From positions 1 through 64,000 of the forward strand of contig JAADHN010000089.1 in NCBI GenBank assembly GCA_013151865.1: a DNA stretch of 64,000 nucleotides, given 5' to 3'. A program made the position numbers and the translations under genes. Every line of letters starts with the position of its first letter. Within the stretch, counting starts at the first letter, position 1. This DNA is from Kiritimatiellota bacterium (GTDB lineage Bacteria > Verrucomicrobiota > Lentisphaeria > Oligosphaerales > JAADHN01). Below the pieces are notes generated by a model. It did not search any database, was not told the origin of the DNA, and saw only the letters and a list, made by a program, of their open reading frames with translations. Of this stretch, positions 8,731 through 18,165 are shown piece by piece.

Positions 8731-10977
8731 ATGAACTTCTGCAATCGAAAGAACCCGCGAGCAAGTGCGGCGTCGGTCTTGGCGTTTCTCATTGCCGCGC
8801 TCGTTTTCTGCAGTCTCTACGGGGCGGAACCCGAGAGGACGGCCGACGTCAACGGGGGGGTGATCCTGGATTATCAGGACTTGACGGGGGACGGCATTCC
8901 GGAAATCGTACTCGAAAACGAGTACCTCCGGATTGAAATCATGACAGGAAAAAAGGTCGAAGCGAAGCGTGATTCACTGGGGCGTACTCTGGCCGGTCTT
9001 CTCGGCTCACAGGGCAAGGCGCCGAAACCGCGCTACGACACCCGGTTTGTTTGGGCCGGATGGATCAACAACATCACGTTCAAACCGTCGGGGCAGCGTT
9101 GGTTCGCCAACGATTCGGTGCACCAGTGGCACGGTATTCCGGAAGAATTCGGACAGGCGGTCAAGATGCGGCGGACAGGCCGGAACGAGTTTGAGGTCAT
9201 CAAGGTGGGGATCGGAACATGTACGGGCAAGGGGATCAGTCACCACAGCAGTCTCAAGTTGTTGAAAGCTTTTCCCTGGGATCGTGTTGTGCGCACGACG
9301 GAGCGTGGCGGAAAGCGCGTCCTGTTCCGACAGAAGTTGAGTACGGAGCTGGGGTACGGGTACCTCCTCGAGAAAGAGTTTCTGCTGGAGCCCGGCCGCT
9401 CCGAGCTTCTGATTCGGCGGCGCTTGAAGAATACGGGGCGCGAACCGCTGCACACCACATGGTACACCCATGCGTTCTGGGCTCAGGCGGCCGGCAACGC
9501 CGCCGGGTACGACGCGGATTCGTGGACCACGATCCCGATCCGATACAGGGGGAATGGGCCCCGTGCCGGGATCGTCGACACGGCTTCGTGTATTCCGGAC
9601 CGTCCCAGGGGCACGGGGGTCTGGGGCGCGATCCCCGCGGACTTGCTGGCGGAGTCGTGGTACGCCTCGGGCAACCGCAAAACGGGCGATGTTTTCCTGA
9701 CTCGTTTGGATACGCCACTGGCCTGGGACCGCGTCTGGACGTATGAATCGACGTATTCGTGCGAGCCGTTTGTGGTCATCGACCTCGACCCGGGTCAGGA
9801 GAAGACCTGGACAATGGTCCGTACCGTCGGTGTGGGGCTGACCGGGGTTCGCGGCGCTGGCCCCGAGGCCGTTTTGAATTGGCGTTTCGCCCGCAAGGCC
9901 GACCGAAACGGCCGGTGGCCTTTGACGGTGCAATGCCTGACCGCAGATCTGCGGGGCGGCCTGACGCTCTCGCTGCAAGTGACGCCTGCGGCAAACAAGA
10001 ACGCCAAAGGCCCGGGCGCACCGCAGCAACAGGCGCCGGTGGTGTGCGGGGTGCCGCTTTGCGGACCAACGGCGCCGTTCGAACGCGTCCTTCCCGGCCC
10101 GTCGGTCCCGGGACTGTATCTGGTCCGGGCGATCTTAAAGGATCGGAGCGCGGTGCTCGCCGACGTTTCACGGGTTTGCGAGGTCGGCCCGGGAGCGGTC
10201 ACTCCCGAACTTTCCGTGTCCGCGTTTCCGGCCGCGGCCACGGTATTCACGGGGGCCGTCCCGGACGCCAAGACGGGCCGGATCACTCCGTCTCGGGCTG
10301 CGGCGTACGTGGGGAACGCTCTGCGAGCTGCCGGGTTCCAAGTTCGTTTTGCGAACCCGACGGCGTCCGGCAAGGCGGAGCGCTTGTGGAATGTGAGTCG
10401 TGTGGCAGTGCTCGCCGACGTGCCGCGTGTTCCCGGTTACCTTGTGGGTTGGCTGGAAAGTTTCGTCAAATCCGGGAATGGGCTGGTCATGTGTGCTCCG
10501 CTCGATTTGCGTCCCTTCGAGTTCTCGGAGTTGTTGCCCGTATCGCATGTCACTGCGAATGTGAACCTTGCGGCACCCCGCCCGCGTGACGGGACGCGAG
10601 AATTCATCGGCGATTCCTTGGAACGGTATCACTTGGCGGCGGTTCGGGATCACCCGATCATCCAGGGGCTTCCTTTGTATCCTGAAGTCTATCAAGACAT
10701 TGCGCGCTTAAGCCTTGTGGAGATGAAGCCCACGGGGACGGCCGTCCTGCGGTACGCCCCCGGGAGCTTGGTTCGTCCTCGGGTCTCGACACCCGCGTTG
10801 ATCGTGGGGCGATACGGGGCAGGGCGGGTGGCAGTCTTCACCAGCCCTGTGGACTGGGGGCTTCCGGCGTACTGGGTGCTCTACAGCCGACTGGGCGAAT
10901 ACCACCGGAAACTTCTCGCGCAGATGGGACTCTGGGCGGGCGGTTTTCTTGATGGCCGGGCGTCCGCATCCCGCTGA
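8731..10977 (+). CDS. Secreted mutarotase-like / amidotransferase-like protein
   Basis: The protein has 748 residues. It begins with a signal peptide (hydrophobic to about residue 27, then YGAEP). Residues about 35-330 show beta-rich, mutarotase-like content (DLTGDGIPEIVLENEYLRIEI; TTWYTHAFWAQA). The last 230 residues resemble a class I glutamine amidotransferase-like or ThuA-like fold with RVAVLADVPRVPG, GLVMCAPLD and YGAGRVAVFTSPVDWG. No catalytic triad is clear, so the domain may bind rather than cleave. AAAAGGAG lies before the ATG. It follows the BNR_4 gene by 128 bases in the same direction, suggesting joint work on an external polysaccharide. Family calls are by fold resemblance only. 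Confidence 0.65.
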   Translation: MNFCNRKNPRASAASVLAFLIAALVFCSLYGAEPERTADVNGGVILDYQDLTGDGIPEIVLENEYLRIEIMTGKKVEAKRDSLGRTLAGLLGSQGKAPKPRYDTRFVWAGWINNITFKPSGQRWFANDSVHQWHGIPEEFGQAVKMRRTGRNEFEVIKVGIGTCTGKGISHHSSLKLLKAFPWDRVVRTTERGGKRVLFRQKLSTELGYGYLLEKEFLLEPGRSELLIRRRLKNTGREPLHTTWYTHAFWAQAAGNAAGYDADSWTTIPIRYRGNGPRAGIVDTASCIPDRPRGTGVWGAIPADLLAESWYASGNRKTGDVFLTRLDTPLAWDRVWTYESTYSCEPFVVIDLDPGQEKTWTMVRTVGVGLTGVRGAGPEAVLNWRFARKADRNGRWPLTVQCLTADLRGGLTLSLQVTPAANKNAKGPGAPQQQAPVVCGVPLCGPTAPFERVLPGPSVPGLYLVRAILKDRSAVLADVSRVCEVGPGAVTPELSVSAFPAAATVFTGAVPDAKTGRITPSRAAAYVGNALRAAGFQVRFANPTASGKAERLWNVSRVAVLADVPRVPGYLVGWLESFVKSGNGLVMCAPLDLRPFEFSELLPVSHVTANVNLAAPRPRDGTREFIGDSLERYHLAAVRDHPIIQGLPLYPEVYQDIARLSLVEMKPTGTAVLRYAPGSLVRPRVSTPALIVGRYGAGRVAVFTSPVDWGLPAYWVLYSRLGEYHRKLLAQMGLWAGGFLDGRASASR

Positions 10978-11013
10978 CCGGACGCATTGGGTACAGAACA
11001 AAGGAGTTCCGGG

Positions 11014-11340
11014 ATGAAATCCCGCAAGAATGAAGTTGAGGCAATCGATGTCCAGTACGTGGCGGACTTGGCGCGAATCGATTTGACGCCCGACGAGGTC
11101 GCTCGTTTCGAACCGGAGCTGCGGGCCGTAGTCGCCTATGCCCGGCAACTGGGCGAGTTGGATGTGGACGACGTGGAGCCAACGGCCCACACAATTCCTC
11201 GTGCCAACGTGCTCCGTGAGGACTGTCCCGATGGGAGCGCGCTCCCTCGGGATGTGGTTTTGCAGAATTCGCCGGTTGTGGTGGAAAGAGTGCTTATCGG
11301 CGTTCCGGCGGTCATCGACGAAGGACCGGCGAAGCGCTGA
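11014..11340 (+). CDS. gatC: Aspartyl/glutamyl-tRNA amidotransferase subunit C
   Basis: GatC is the small subunit that holds GatA and GatB together in the complex converting Glu-tRNA(Gln) or Asp-tRNA(Asn) to the amide form. The 108-residue protein shows the typical VQYVADLARIDLTPDEVARF helix and the conserved DVEPTAH with LREDCP segment. AAGGAG is correctly spaced before the ATG. It is the first gene of gatC-gatA-gatB, with an unusually long 192-base gap before gatA. Confidence 0.93.
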   Translation: MKSRKNEVEAIDVQYVADLARIDLTPDEVARFEPELRAVVAYARQLGELDVDDVEPTAHTIPRANVLREDCPDGSALPRDVVLQNSPVVVERVLIGVPAVIDEGPAKR

Positions 11341-11532
11341 TTGGGCAGGCGAGAGCCTATTCCGGCCGATACATGCGGTACGCCGCTGACTTGTCCGAAA
11401 GATCCTGCCGGGACCGGGAGTTCGGCTGCGCGTTTTCGTCGAGACGATCCGTGCTCCGGGCAGACCGCCGCCCCGATACGACTCGAGGCAGCGGCCGGTG
11501 CCGTTGATCCGTATGCGCAGAGAAAGGCAGTC

Positions 11533-13026
11533 ATGAGTTCACTTGTTCCCCCGACATTGGCCGACATCGCCGACCGCCTGGGCCGCGGGGAGGTCACATC
11601 GGTCGAGATTTGCGAAGAGTTTCTCTCCCGGTTCCGCGCGGTCGACGGATTGGTCGGGGCTTTCGTTCACTTGGACGAAGACGCCGTCCTGGCCTCGGCT
11701 CGCGCCTCCGACGCGCGGCGCGCCGGGGGGCATCCCGTTGGACGTTTGGACGGTGTTCCCGTCGCCCTGAAGGACTTGCTGGCGGTGGCAGGTCAACCTT
11801 GTACGTGCGGATCCCGTATCCTGGAAGGATACATCTGCCCGTACGATGCGACGGTTGTGGCCCGCCTGCGGGCGCAGGGGGTGGTTCTGTTCGGGCGGAC
11901 CAACATGGACGAGTTCGCCATGGGATCGACAACCGAGAACAGTGCGCTGGGGGTCACGTCGAACCCGTGGCGGTCGGACTGCGTTCCCGGCGGGTCGAGC
12001 GGCGGCTCCGCGGCCGCGGTTGCGGCGGGAGAGGTCCCGGCGGCACTGGGCTCTGACACGGGCGGTTCCGTGCGCCAGCCGGCGGCGTTTTGCGGTGTCG
12101 TCGGTCTGAAACCTACGTATGGCCGCGTCTCGCGCTATGGACTGGTCGCGTACGCCTCCTCCCTCGATCAGATCGGACCGATCACGCATACCGTCCGAGA
12201 TGCCGCGTTGTTGTTGGACGTAATCGGCGGACACGATCCGCGCGATTCAACCGCTCTCCCCGGGGAGTGCACTGGACACGAAGCCGCCTTGGAGCGGGCC
12301 GACATCAAGGGAATGCGGATCGGGATTCCCGCAGAGTATTTTGAAGTGGACGGTCTGGCCCCGGAGGTGCGCCGAAGCGTCGAGGCTGTTGGCGCCCGGC
12401 TGCAGGAACAAGGCGCGAACCCGGTAGAGGTCAGCCTGCCGCACCTCAAGTACGCCGTGGCCACCTATTACATCATTGCGACCGCCGAAGCCAGTGCAAA
12501 CCTGGCACGGTATGAGGGGATCCGCTACGGACGCCGGGTGACGGCCGGCGACCTGCTCGGGACCTATCACAGGACACGTGCGGAGGGCTTCGGTCCTGAA
12601 GTGAAACGCCGGATCATTTTGGGGACCTACGTGCTGAGCAGCGGGTACTACGACGCGTATTACCGACGCGCACAAAAGGTGCGAACTCTGATCCGGCGTG
12701 ATTTTATCCGGGCTTTTGAGAAGTGCGATTTGATATTATCGCCGACAGCGCCCACTGCGGCGCCGGTGCGCGGAGGTTTTTCGTCGCCCTTGGAAATGTA
12801 TTTGGCGGACATTTATACGATTTCCGCCAATTTGGCGGGGATTTGCGGGATTTCCGTTCCGTGCGGCATGACGGACGATGGCCGGCCGATCGGGGTCCAG
12901 TTTTTGGGACCCCATCTTTGCGAGGAACGGCTTTTGTGCGCCGCTCACGTTTTTCAGCAAATCTCTCCGTTCCAGCCTCAAATTGCGACAGCACCGACGG
13001 ACGGGCTGCAAGAAAGCGGTCGTTGA
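11533..13026 (+). CDS. gatA: Aspartyl/glutamyl-tRNA amidotransferase subunit A
   Basis: GatA is the glutaminase subunit of the tRNA-dependent amidotransferase and supplies ammonia to GatB. The 497-residue protein has the amidase signature: the catalytic Lys in VALKDLL, the GGSSGGSAAAV loop and the GSDTGGSVRQPA segment holding the cis-Ser and nucleophile Ser. Length is normal for the family. The ATG at 11533 follows GAAAGGCAG. The in-frame extension back to 11341 lacks family similarity. It lies between gatC and gatB on the same strand. Confidence 0.95.
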   Translation: MSSLVPPTLADIADRLGRGEVTSVEICEEFLSRFRAVDGLVGAFVHLDEDAVLASARASDARRAGGHPVGRLDGVPVALKDLLAVAGQPCTCGSRILEGYICPYDATVVARLRAQGVVLFGRTNMDEFAMGSTTENSALGVTSNPWRSDCVPGGSSGGSAAAVAAGEVPAALGSDTGGSVRQPAAFCGVVGLKPTYGRVSRYGLVAYASSLDQIGPITHTVRDAALLLDVIGGHDPRDSTALPGECTGHEAALERADIKGMRIGIPAEYFEVDGLAPEVRRSVEAVGARLQEQGANPVEVSLPHLKYAVATYYIIATAEASANLARYEGIRYGRRVTAGDLLGTYHRTRAEGFGPEVKRRIILGTYVLSSGYYDAYYRRAQKVRTLIRRDFIRAFEKCDLILSPTAPTAAPVRGGFSSPLEMYLADIYTISANLAGICGISVPCGMTDDGRPIGVQFLGPHLCEERLLCAAHVFQQISPFQPQIATAPTDGLQESGR

Positions 13027-13087
13027 GGGCGCGGCCTTCGCGGTTTGGTCAAGGCGCCACGTGTTTTCCCTGCGACAAGGACGAACA

Positions 13088-14545
13088 ATGGAGTACGAAG
13101 CAGTCATCGGCCTGGAAGTCCACATCGAGATTCGAACGCGGACCAAAATGTTTTGCGGCTGCCCAAACCAGTTCGGGCAGCCTCCTAACACCCTGGTGTG
13201 TCCGGTCTGCCTCGGGTATCCCGGGGTCCTGCCCGTGCCCAACCGTGAGGCCGTCGACAAGACCATTGCGGCCGGCCTGATGTGCGGCTGTCGGATCGCC
13301 CCTTTCAGCAAGTTCGATCGGAAGAACTACTTTTATCCCGACATGCCCAAGAACTACCAGATCTCGCAATACGACCTGCCGATCTGCACCGGCGGCGAAA
13401 TTCCAATTGCCGGTCGGGGGTTGTCCGGCAGTGAGCTTGCACCGCGGGGCATCCGCCTGACTCGAATTCATTTGGAGGAGGATGTGGCGAAGTCGGTGCA
13501 TTTGGGTGAGGTCAGCGGCATCGACTTCAACCGGGCGGGGGTTCCCTTGATGGAGATTGTCAGCGAACCGGACATGCACACGGCGGACGAGGCGTACGCA
13601 TATCTGACCGCCTTGAAACAAGTGATGCAGTACGCGGAGATCAGCGATTGCGACATGGAGAAAGGACAGCTCCGTTGCGACGTCAACGTCTCGTTGCGGC
13701 CCGAGGGTTCGACGGAACTGGGCGAGAAAATCGAGGTAAAGAACCTGAACAGTTTTCGGGCGGTGCATCGCGCCCTCGAGTACGAAATCGAACGTCAAAT
13801 GGACGCACTGGATTACGGCGACCGTCTCCAGCAGGAAACTCGTCGTTGGGACGACGAGACCGGTCGGACTGTTGTGATGCGCACGAAGGAGAGCGCACAC
13901 GATTACCGATACTTTCCGGAACCCGACCTGATGCCGCTCGAAATTGATCGGGGCTGGGTGGATGGATTGCAGGTGCGGCTTCCCGAGGCGCCGTGGGTGC
14001 GTCGGGCCCGATTCGTCGAGGGGTACGGTCTCACGCCGTATGCGGCGCAGGTATTGACCCTGCAAAAGGGACTTGCGGACTATTTCGAGGCGGCCGCAGG
14101 CGGGCATTCGAACCCGAAATCCATTGCGAATTGGATTCAGACAGAGCTGCTGCGGGCTCTGGGGGAGGCCGGCCTTGATGTATGCAACAGTCCGATTTCG
14201 CCGACGGCCCTTGCCGAACTCGTGGCGTTGATCGACGGTGGGACGATCAGCGGCAAGATCGCCAAGGAAGTGTTCGCGGAGATGTTCCGCACCGGGGCTC
14301 TTCCGCAGCAGATTGTGGCGTCCCGGGGGCTCGAGCAGGTCACCGACACAGGGGCAATCGAGGCACTGGTTGAACGCGTGATTTCCGAGAATCCGGGGCC
14401 GGTGGCCGAGTACCTGGGCGGCAAGGGCAAGGCACTGCAATACCTGGTGGGCCAAGTTATGCGGCACAGTCGCGGGAAGGCCAACCCGAAACTGGTCGTT
14501 GCCGCGCTGCGAGGTCGGCTCGACGGGGACGGTGGTCGAGGCTGA
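13088..14545 (+). CDS. gatB: Aspartyl/glutamyl-tRNA amidotransferase subunit B
   Basis: GatB binds the misacylated tRNA and performs kinase and transamidase steps. The 485-residue protein starts MEYEAVIGLEVH, the family opening. It carries the Cys cluster CGCPNQFG with CPVCLGYPG, the KNYFYPDMPKNYQISQYD motif, and a C-terminal YqeY/tail domain (GKANPKLVVAALRGRL). Length and motifs are standard. It ends the gatCAB cluster. The presence of the complex implies that Gln-tRNA and/or Asn-tRNA is made indirectly in this organism. Confidence 0.96.
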   Translation: MEYEAVIGLEVHIEIRTRTKMFCGCPNQFGQPPNTLVCPVCLGYPGVLPVPNREAVDKTIAAGLMCGCRIAPFSKFDRKNYFYPDMPKNYQISQYDLPICTGGEIPIAGRGLSGSELAPRGIRLTRIHLEEDVAKSVHLGEVSGIDFNRAGVPLMEIVSEPDMHTADEAYAYLTALKQVMQYAEISDCDMEKGQLRCDVNVSLRPEGSTELGEKIEVKNLNSFRAVHRALEYEIERQMDALDYGDRLQQETRRWDDETGRTVVMRTKESAHDYRYFPEPDLMPLEIDRGWVDGLQVRLPEAPWVRRARFVEGYGLTPYAAQVLTLQKGLADYFEAAAGGHSNPKSIANWIQTELLRALGEAGLDVCNSPISPTALAELVALIDGGTISGKIAKEVFAEMFRTGALPQQIVASRGLEQVTDTGAIEALVERVISENPGPVAEYLGGKGKALQYLVGQVMRHSRGKANPKLVVAALRGRLDGDGGRG

Positions 14546-14580
14546 GCGAGTCGATCCGTCGCGTCGGTGTTAGACTTTTC

Positions 14581-15153
14581 TCAGCGTTTGGTGGAAGATT
14601 TCGGAGACAGCGGGGCGAGCCACACGGGGAACCGCTTGCGGAGCAGGCGGATTTCGTCTTCGAGACTTGGAGTGAATACGCCTGCACCGAGGGTCCGTGC
14701 CAATTGCGCGGAGTCCCAGAAACGCACCCCGTCGATCTCGCCGGGGTCGGGCCGAAACGGTCCGTCGTACCGGACCGCGAAGAGCCGCACGTCTTCAGAT
14801 TCAAAGTCGTTGCGGATTTTGCGATCACAGAGGTACTCAAGGGGAAGGTCCGGCGGAATCCCCAGTTCCTCGCTCATTTCCCGGCGCGCCGCGTGTTCGT
14901 AATCCTCGCCGGGATCCACGTGTCCGCCGACGGCCGTGTCCCATTTTCCAGGTTGGGTGTCTTTGTGCATCGGGCGTTTTTGCAGGAGAAGGCGTCCGTC
15001 GCGACCGACCACAACCACGTGCACGGTCCGATGAATGAGTGCGGGGTTACCGTGGCAATCTCCACGCCGGGCCAAACCGCGGAGACGCCCGGCATCGTCG
15101 AAAACCTCGAGCCAGTCCTCGGCTTGATCTGCCGGAGAAGGCGGACGACTCAT
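14581..15153 (-). CDS. Nudix hydrolase, isopentenyl-diphosphate isomerase-like subgroup
   Basis: The 190-residue protein contains a complete Nudix box. It begins GGHVDPGEDYEHAARRE and continues with MSEELGI, so the metal-binding REx2EE glutamates are present. The layout (WLEVFDDAGRLRGLARRGDCHGNPALIHRTVHV, then LLLQKRPMHKDTQPGKWD) matches the small Nudix proteins related to IPP isomerase and YfcD. Their substrates are poorly known, so I give no specific reaction. It converges on gatB with a 35-base spacer and is followed by the Ser/Thr kinase upstream on the same strand. Confidence 0.85.
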   Translation of the reverse strand: MSRPPSPADQAEDWLEVFDDAGRLRGLARRGDCHGNPALIHRTVHVVVVGRDGRLLLQKRPMHKDTQPGKWDTAVGGHVDPGEDYEHAARREMSEELGIPPDLPLEYLCDRKIRNDFESEDVRLFAVRYDGPFRPDPGEIDGVRFWDSAQLARTLGAGVFTPSLEDEIRLLRKRFPVWLAPLSPKSSTKR

Positions 15154-15222
15154 TTCGATTGTTCCTTTGCTGGAAAGCGCGTCGGCGCGTCGTGCGCCCG
15201 TTTTCGCCGCGGCGGCGTGCGT

Positions 15223-18105
15223 TCAGGGCCGTCTCCGGTCGATCAACAGCATGAAGTCGAGTGCTGTTTCCGAGGGTTCGGACTTGGCGCCGCGCCAGCG
15301 GACGATGTATTCATCCTGGATGGTCAGATAGTTCCGATTGGAGGGGAGATCGATCCGGAAGAACGTGGCGCGCTGCTCCAGTGCGGCGTCCCCGATGAAC
15401 TCCGTACCCGCATTTCGAAACCGGACCCATTTCATCGTGTGGAGGTCGTAAAGTTCCAACACGCCCGACTCCGTCCCAGCGGCGGCCCCTTTAGGACAAT
15501 CGACGGTGCAGACTTCGAGTTCGGTGGCGCAGCCCGCACTCTCGCGGCCCACGGGGAACCATGCCAGGAAGGCGGGAGTTTGTCCCGGGTCGGCGCGGTA
15601 GCGCGCACACACTTTGTCGGGTGCTTGGAGTTTCCGGTGGATCTCAGGCGGAAGAAGAGCGGGCGGGCGCATGGGATCCAAATCCGCCGTGACACCGAAC
15701 GCCAGCGTGGATGCCGCGTCGGGACGATCCTCGCCGCGGTGGAGCAATGGATAGAAAAAAAGTTGCGGACGGTTCCGGTTGAAAACGAGTTCTTCGACCG
15801 GCATTGAAATCGTCAGCCGGCGCAACGCACTATTCCCGAACAAAACGACGCCAAATCTACCGGCTTCGCCGGAGGGTCTGCCGGGTAAGACTCCCGAAAA
15901 GAGCGTCGCGCCGTTGACGCGGACCGTCATTTGGGGAAACGCGGCGACAACTCGAACGGTCAGCCGCTCCGGTGTTTGGACCGATTGAAAGCTCTGGACC
16001 TCCGGCTCGCCGGACCGTGTCCGAAACTCACACCGGATTTGACCTTGATCCCGGGTGAAGGCGAGGACGGCGGGGGCTTGAAGGGGAACATAGAGCCAAG
16101 CGTCCCGTGCGCCGAGCACGATTTTTGCATTTGTGCCATCGTTTGTGCCCAGTTCAATGTCCGCCGTGAAGGCAAAAGTGGGACCGGGCTCACAGCGCCA
16201 CATCATCCTGCGCGTCCTGGATTGTCCCTGCTGTTGCGCCGTTTCGCTCCGCCTTGCGGGGGCAGGGCCCGTTGCGGCTTGGAGGGCGGGCGACGAGGGA
16301 CGGTCCGGTGTTTCCGGCGCATTCAGCGGGTTCTGCACGTAAAAATCCGCCGATTCCTCGCTGCGGCGAAAGGCGTAAGTTACGTCTGCCCAGTAGTCGC
16401 CGGCAGGTTCAACGGTGGCGTGGAGACGGAGTTCACGGCCCAGATTTCTCAGCAGGAGATCCGGAATGCGCAGCCGATACGCAGGAAAGACGCCGCGGGC
16501 AGATTCCCGGAGCCGGTCCAGGCGCTCTCGTGTACGTTGCGCAGGATCGGCGTTCGTCATCAGGTAAGTGAATACATCTGTATTCAAGAGCCCCAGAGAG
16601 GGTCTGCGGCGACTCTCGGGAAGAAAGCCGAGGACGCGGACGAATTCGTTGAGTGCCTGGAATGCCTGGTCCGAGTTGCCGAGGAGGGTCTGCACCGCCG
16701 CCAGTCGCGCCCAAATACGTGCTTGGCTCACCAGTCCCGCGCGTCCCTCGGCCAGTTGTCGGAGCAGATCCTGGGCTTCTCGGGCCAAAGTTGCCCTTCG
16801 GGATTTGCTTTCCGCTTGAACGTTCTCCCGACCGACTCGGCGGAAGGCGACCGGGGTCCACCAGGCAAACGGCAACAGCACCAGCAGCAAGAGAACGAGC
16901 GCCAACCCCCATTCCAACTTGGCGCGCCGGAGTCTGGCGGCCTTGCTGCGCTCTCGGCGTCCGGCAAACAATGCGCTGCGGCCGCAAGACTCTTTGCGCA
17001 GGAGCAATTCGATATCATGGAGTAATTCCCCCGCAGACTGGTATCGACGCGCCGGGTCCTTGGCGAGGCAATGCCTGACAACGGCCTCCAGTTCCTCCGA
17101 CGCGCCCGAGCAGTGTTCGCGCACCGACGGGATGGCTTCCTTGAGGTGTCCGCGGAGGACTTCTATGGCGTTCTTACCGACGTACGGCGGCAAACCGGTC
17201 AGCATGTGATACAAAGTCGCGCCCAAAGCATAGATGTCGGCCCGGGCGTCCACGGCCCGCGCATCGCGAATTTGTTCGGGCGGCATATAATACGGCGTTC
17301 CCAGCCCCCGGGCCTCCCGCGTCACCGGTTTTCCGTTCCGTGTTCTCTCCACGTGCCGGGCCAAGCCGAGGTCAGCGAGTTTGAACGGACCGGCCGCCGA
17401 GCGGATGATGTTCTTGGGGTTGACATCGCGGTGCACGATACCTCGACTGCCTGCGGCGACGAGCGCCCGGGCCACATCCCGAGCGACGGTCAGTGCTTCC
17501 GGAACGGTAAGGTGCCCTCGTTCGCCCAAGAGGTCGGCCACGGTCCCGCCTTCCACGTACTCCATTGCCAAGTACAAACGGCCGTTTTCTTCGCCCCAAT
17601 CGAGGACCCGGACCACGTTAGGATGCCGGAGTTCCGCGGCCGTTCGTGCTTCCCGGAGAAAACGTTCCCGGTATTCAGGGTCGCGAGCGGCAACCGTTGG
17701 GGCCAGGACTTTGAGGGCGACCGGGACTTCGAGAACGTGATGGCGTGCCAGAAAAACGCTGCCACTGCTGCCGGCGCCGAGGGATCGTTCGATTCGACAG
17801 GGGCCGACAAGATCGCCGGGCCTGAGGTCCGTCTTACTGTGCCGGAGCGTTGCAGCCGGATCGAGAGCGCGAGTTCCCCCGGGGGATGCGGCGTCCACCA
17901 AGTCTTGCGGGCGCAGGCGGAATCGGTTGCCGCACGAGCAGAGCAGCTTCCTGCCCACTTCGATTTCCAGGGCGTAGACGCGACGGCAGGCCGGACAGCG
18001 GAATGCCGGGCCGGGCGCGCCGGCGTCGGCACGAACACGTCCCTCCGTCTGGACGGCGTCCGCGGGAGTGTGCGGCGCCCCGTGTTGTTGAGATGACGCA
18101 TTCAT
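15223..18105 (-). CDS. Membrane Ser/Thr protein kinase with zinc ribbon and outer domain
   Basis: This 960-residue receptor-like kinase has four parts. A short zinc ribbon (CPAC at 37-40, CSC at 56-58) comes first. The kinase domain (about 100-370) has the Gly loop LGAGSSGSVF, Lys132, HRDVNPKN and DLG in place of DFG (245-247). A single membrane span lies at 399-416. A C-terminal part of about 540 residues, probably outside the membrane, includes a beta-sandwich-like region (VRVNGATLFSGVLPG). The catalytic loop carries Asn where HRDLKPEN kinases have Lys, so activity should be tested. Such kinases are abundant in Planctomycetes. The exported helical-repeat protein follows upstream on the same strand. 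An FHA protein at 44.7 kb is a possible phosphothreonine reader. Confidence 0.9.
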   Translation of the reverse strand: MNASSQQHGAPHTPADAVQTEGRVRADAGAPGPAFRCPACRRVYALEIEVGRKLLCSCGNRFRLRPQDLVDAASPGGTRALDPAATLRHSKTDLRPGDLVGPCRIERSLGAGSSGSVFLARHHVLEVPVALKVLAPTVAARDPEYRERFLREARTAAELRHPNVVRVLDWGEENGRLYLAMEYVEGGTVADLLGERGHLTVPEALTVARDVARALVAAGSRGIVHRDVNPKNIIRSAAGPFKLADLGLARHVERTRNGKPVTREARGLGTPYYMPPEQIRDARAVDARADIYALGATLYHMLTGLPPYVGKNAIEVLRGHLKEAIPSVREHCSGASEELEAVVRHCLAKDPARRYQSAGELLHDIELLLRKESCGRSALFAGRRERSKAARLRRAKLEWGLALVLLLLVLLPFAWWTPVAFRRVGRENVQAESKSRRATLAREAQDLLRQLAEGRAGLVSQARIWARLAAVQTLLGNSDQAFQALNEFVRVLGFLPESRRRPSLGLLNTDVFTYLMTNADPAQRTRERLDRLRESARGVFPAYRLRIPDLLLRNLGRELRLHATVEPAGDYWADVTYAFRRSEESADFYVQNPLNAPETPDRPSSPALQAATGPAPARRSETAQQQGQSRTRRMMWRCEPGPTFAFTADIELGTNDGTNAKIVLGARDAWLYVPLQAPAVLAFTRDQGQIRCEFRTRSGEPEVQSFQSVQTPERLTVRVVAAFPQMTVRVNGATLFSGVLPGRPSGEAGRFGVVLFGNSALRRLTISMPVEELVFNRNRPQLFFYPLLHRGEDRPDAASTLAFGVTADLDPMRPPALLPPEIHRKLQAPDKVCARYRADPGQTPAFLAWFPVGRESAGCATELEVCTVDCPKGAAAGTESGVLELYDLHTMKWVRFRNAGTEFIGDAALEQRATFFRIDLPSNRNYLTIQDEYIVRWRGAKSEPSETALDFMLLIDRRRP

Positions 18106-18165
18106 TCTCTGGCTCTGGCTCAGCGCTCTCCCGAACCGCGGGCAACGAAGGGGCGTCGGCGACTG

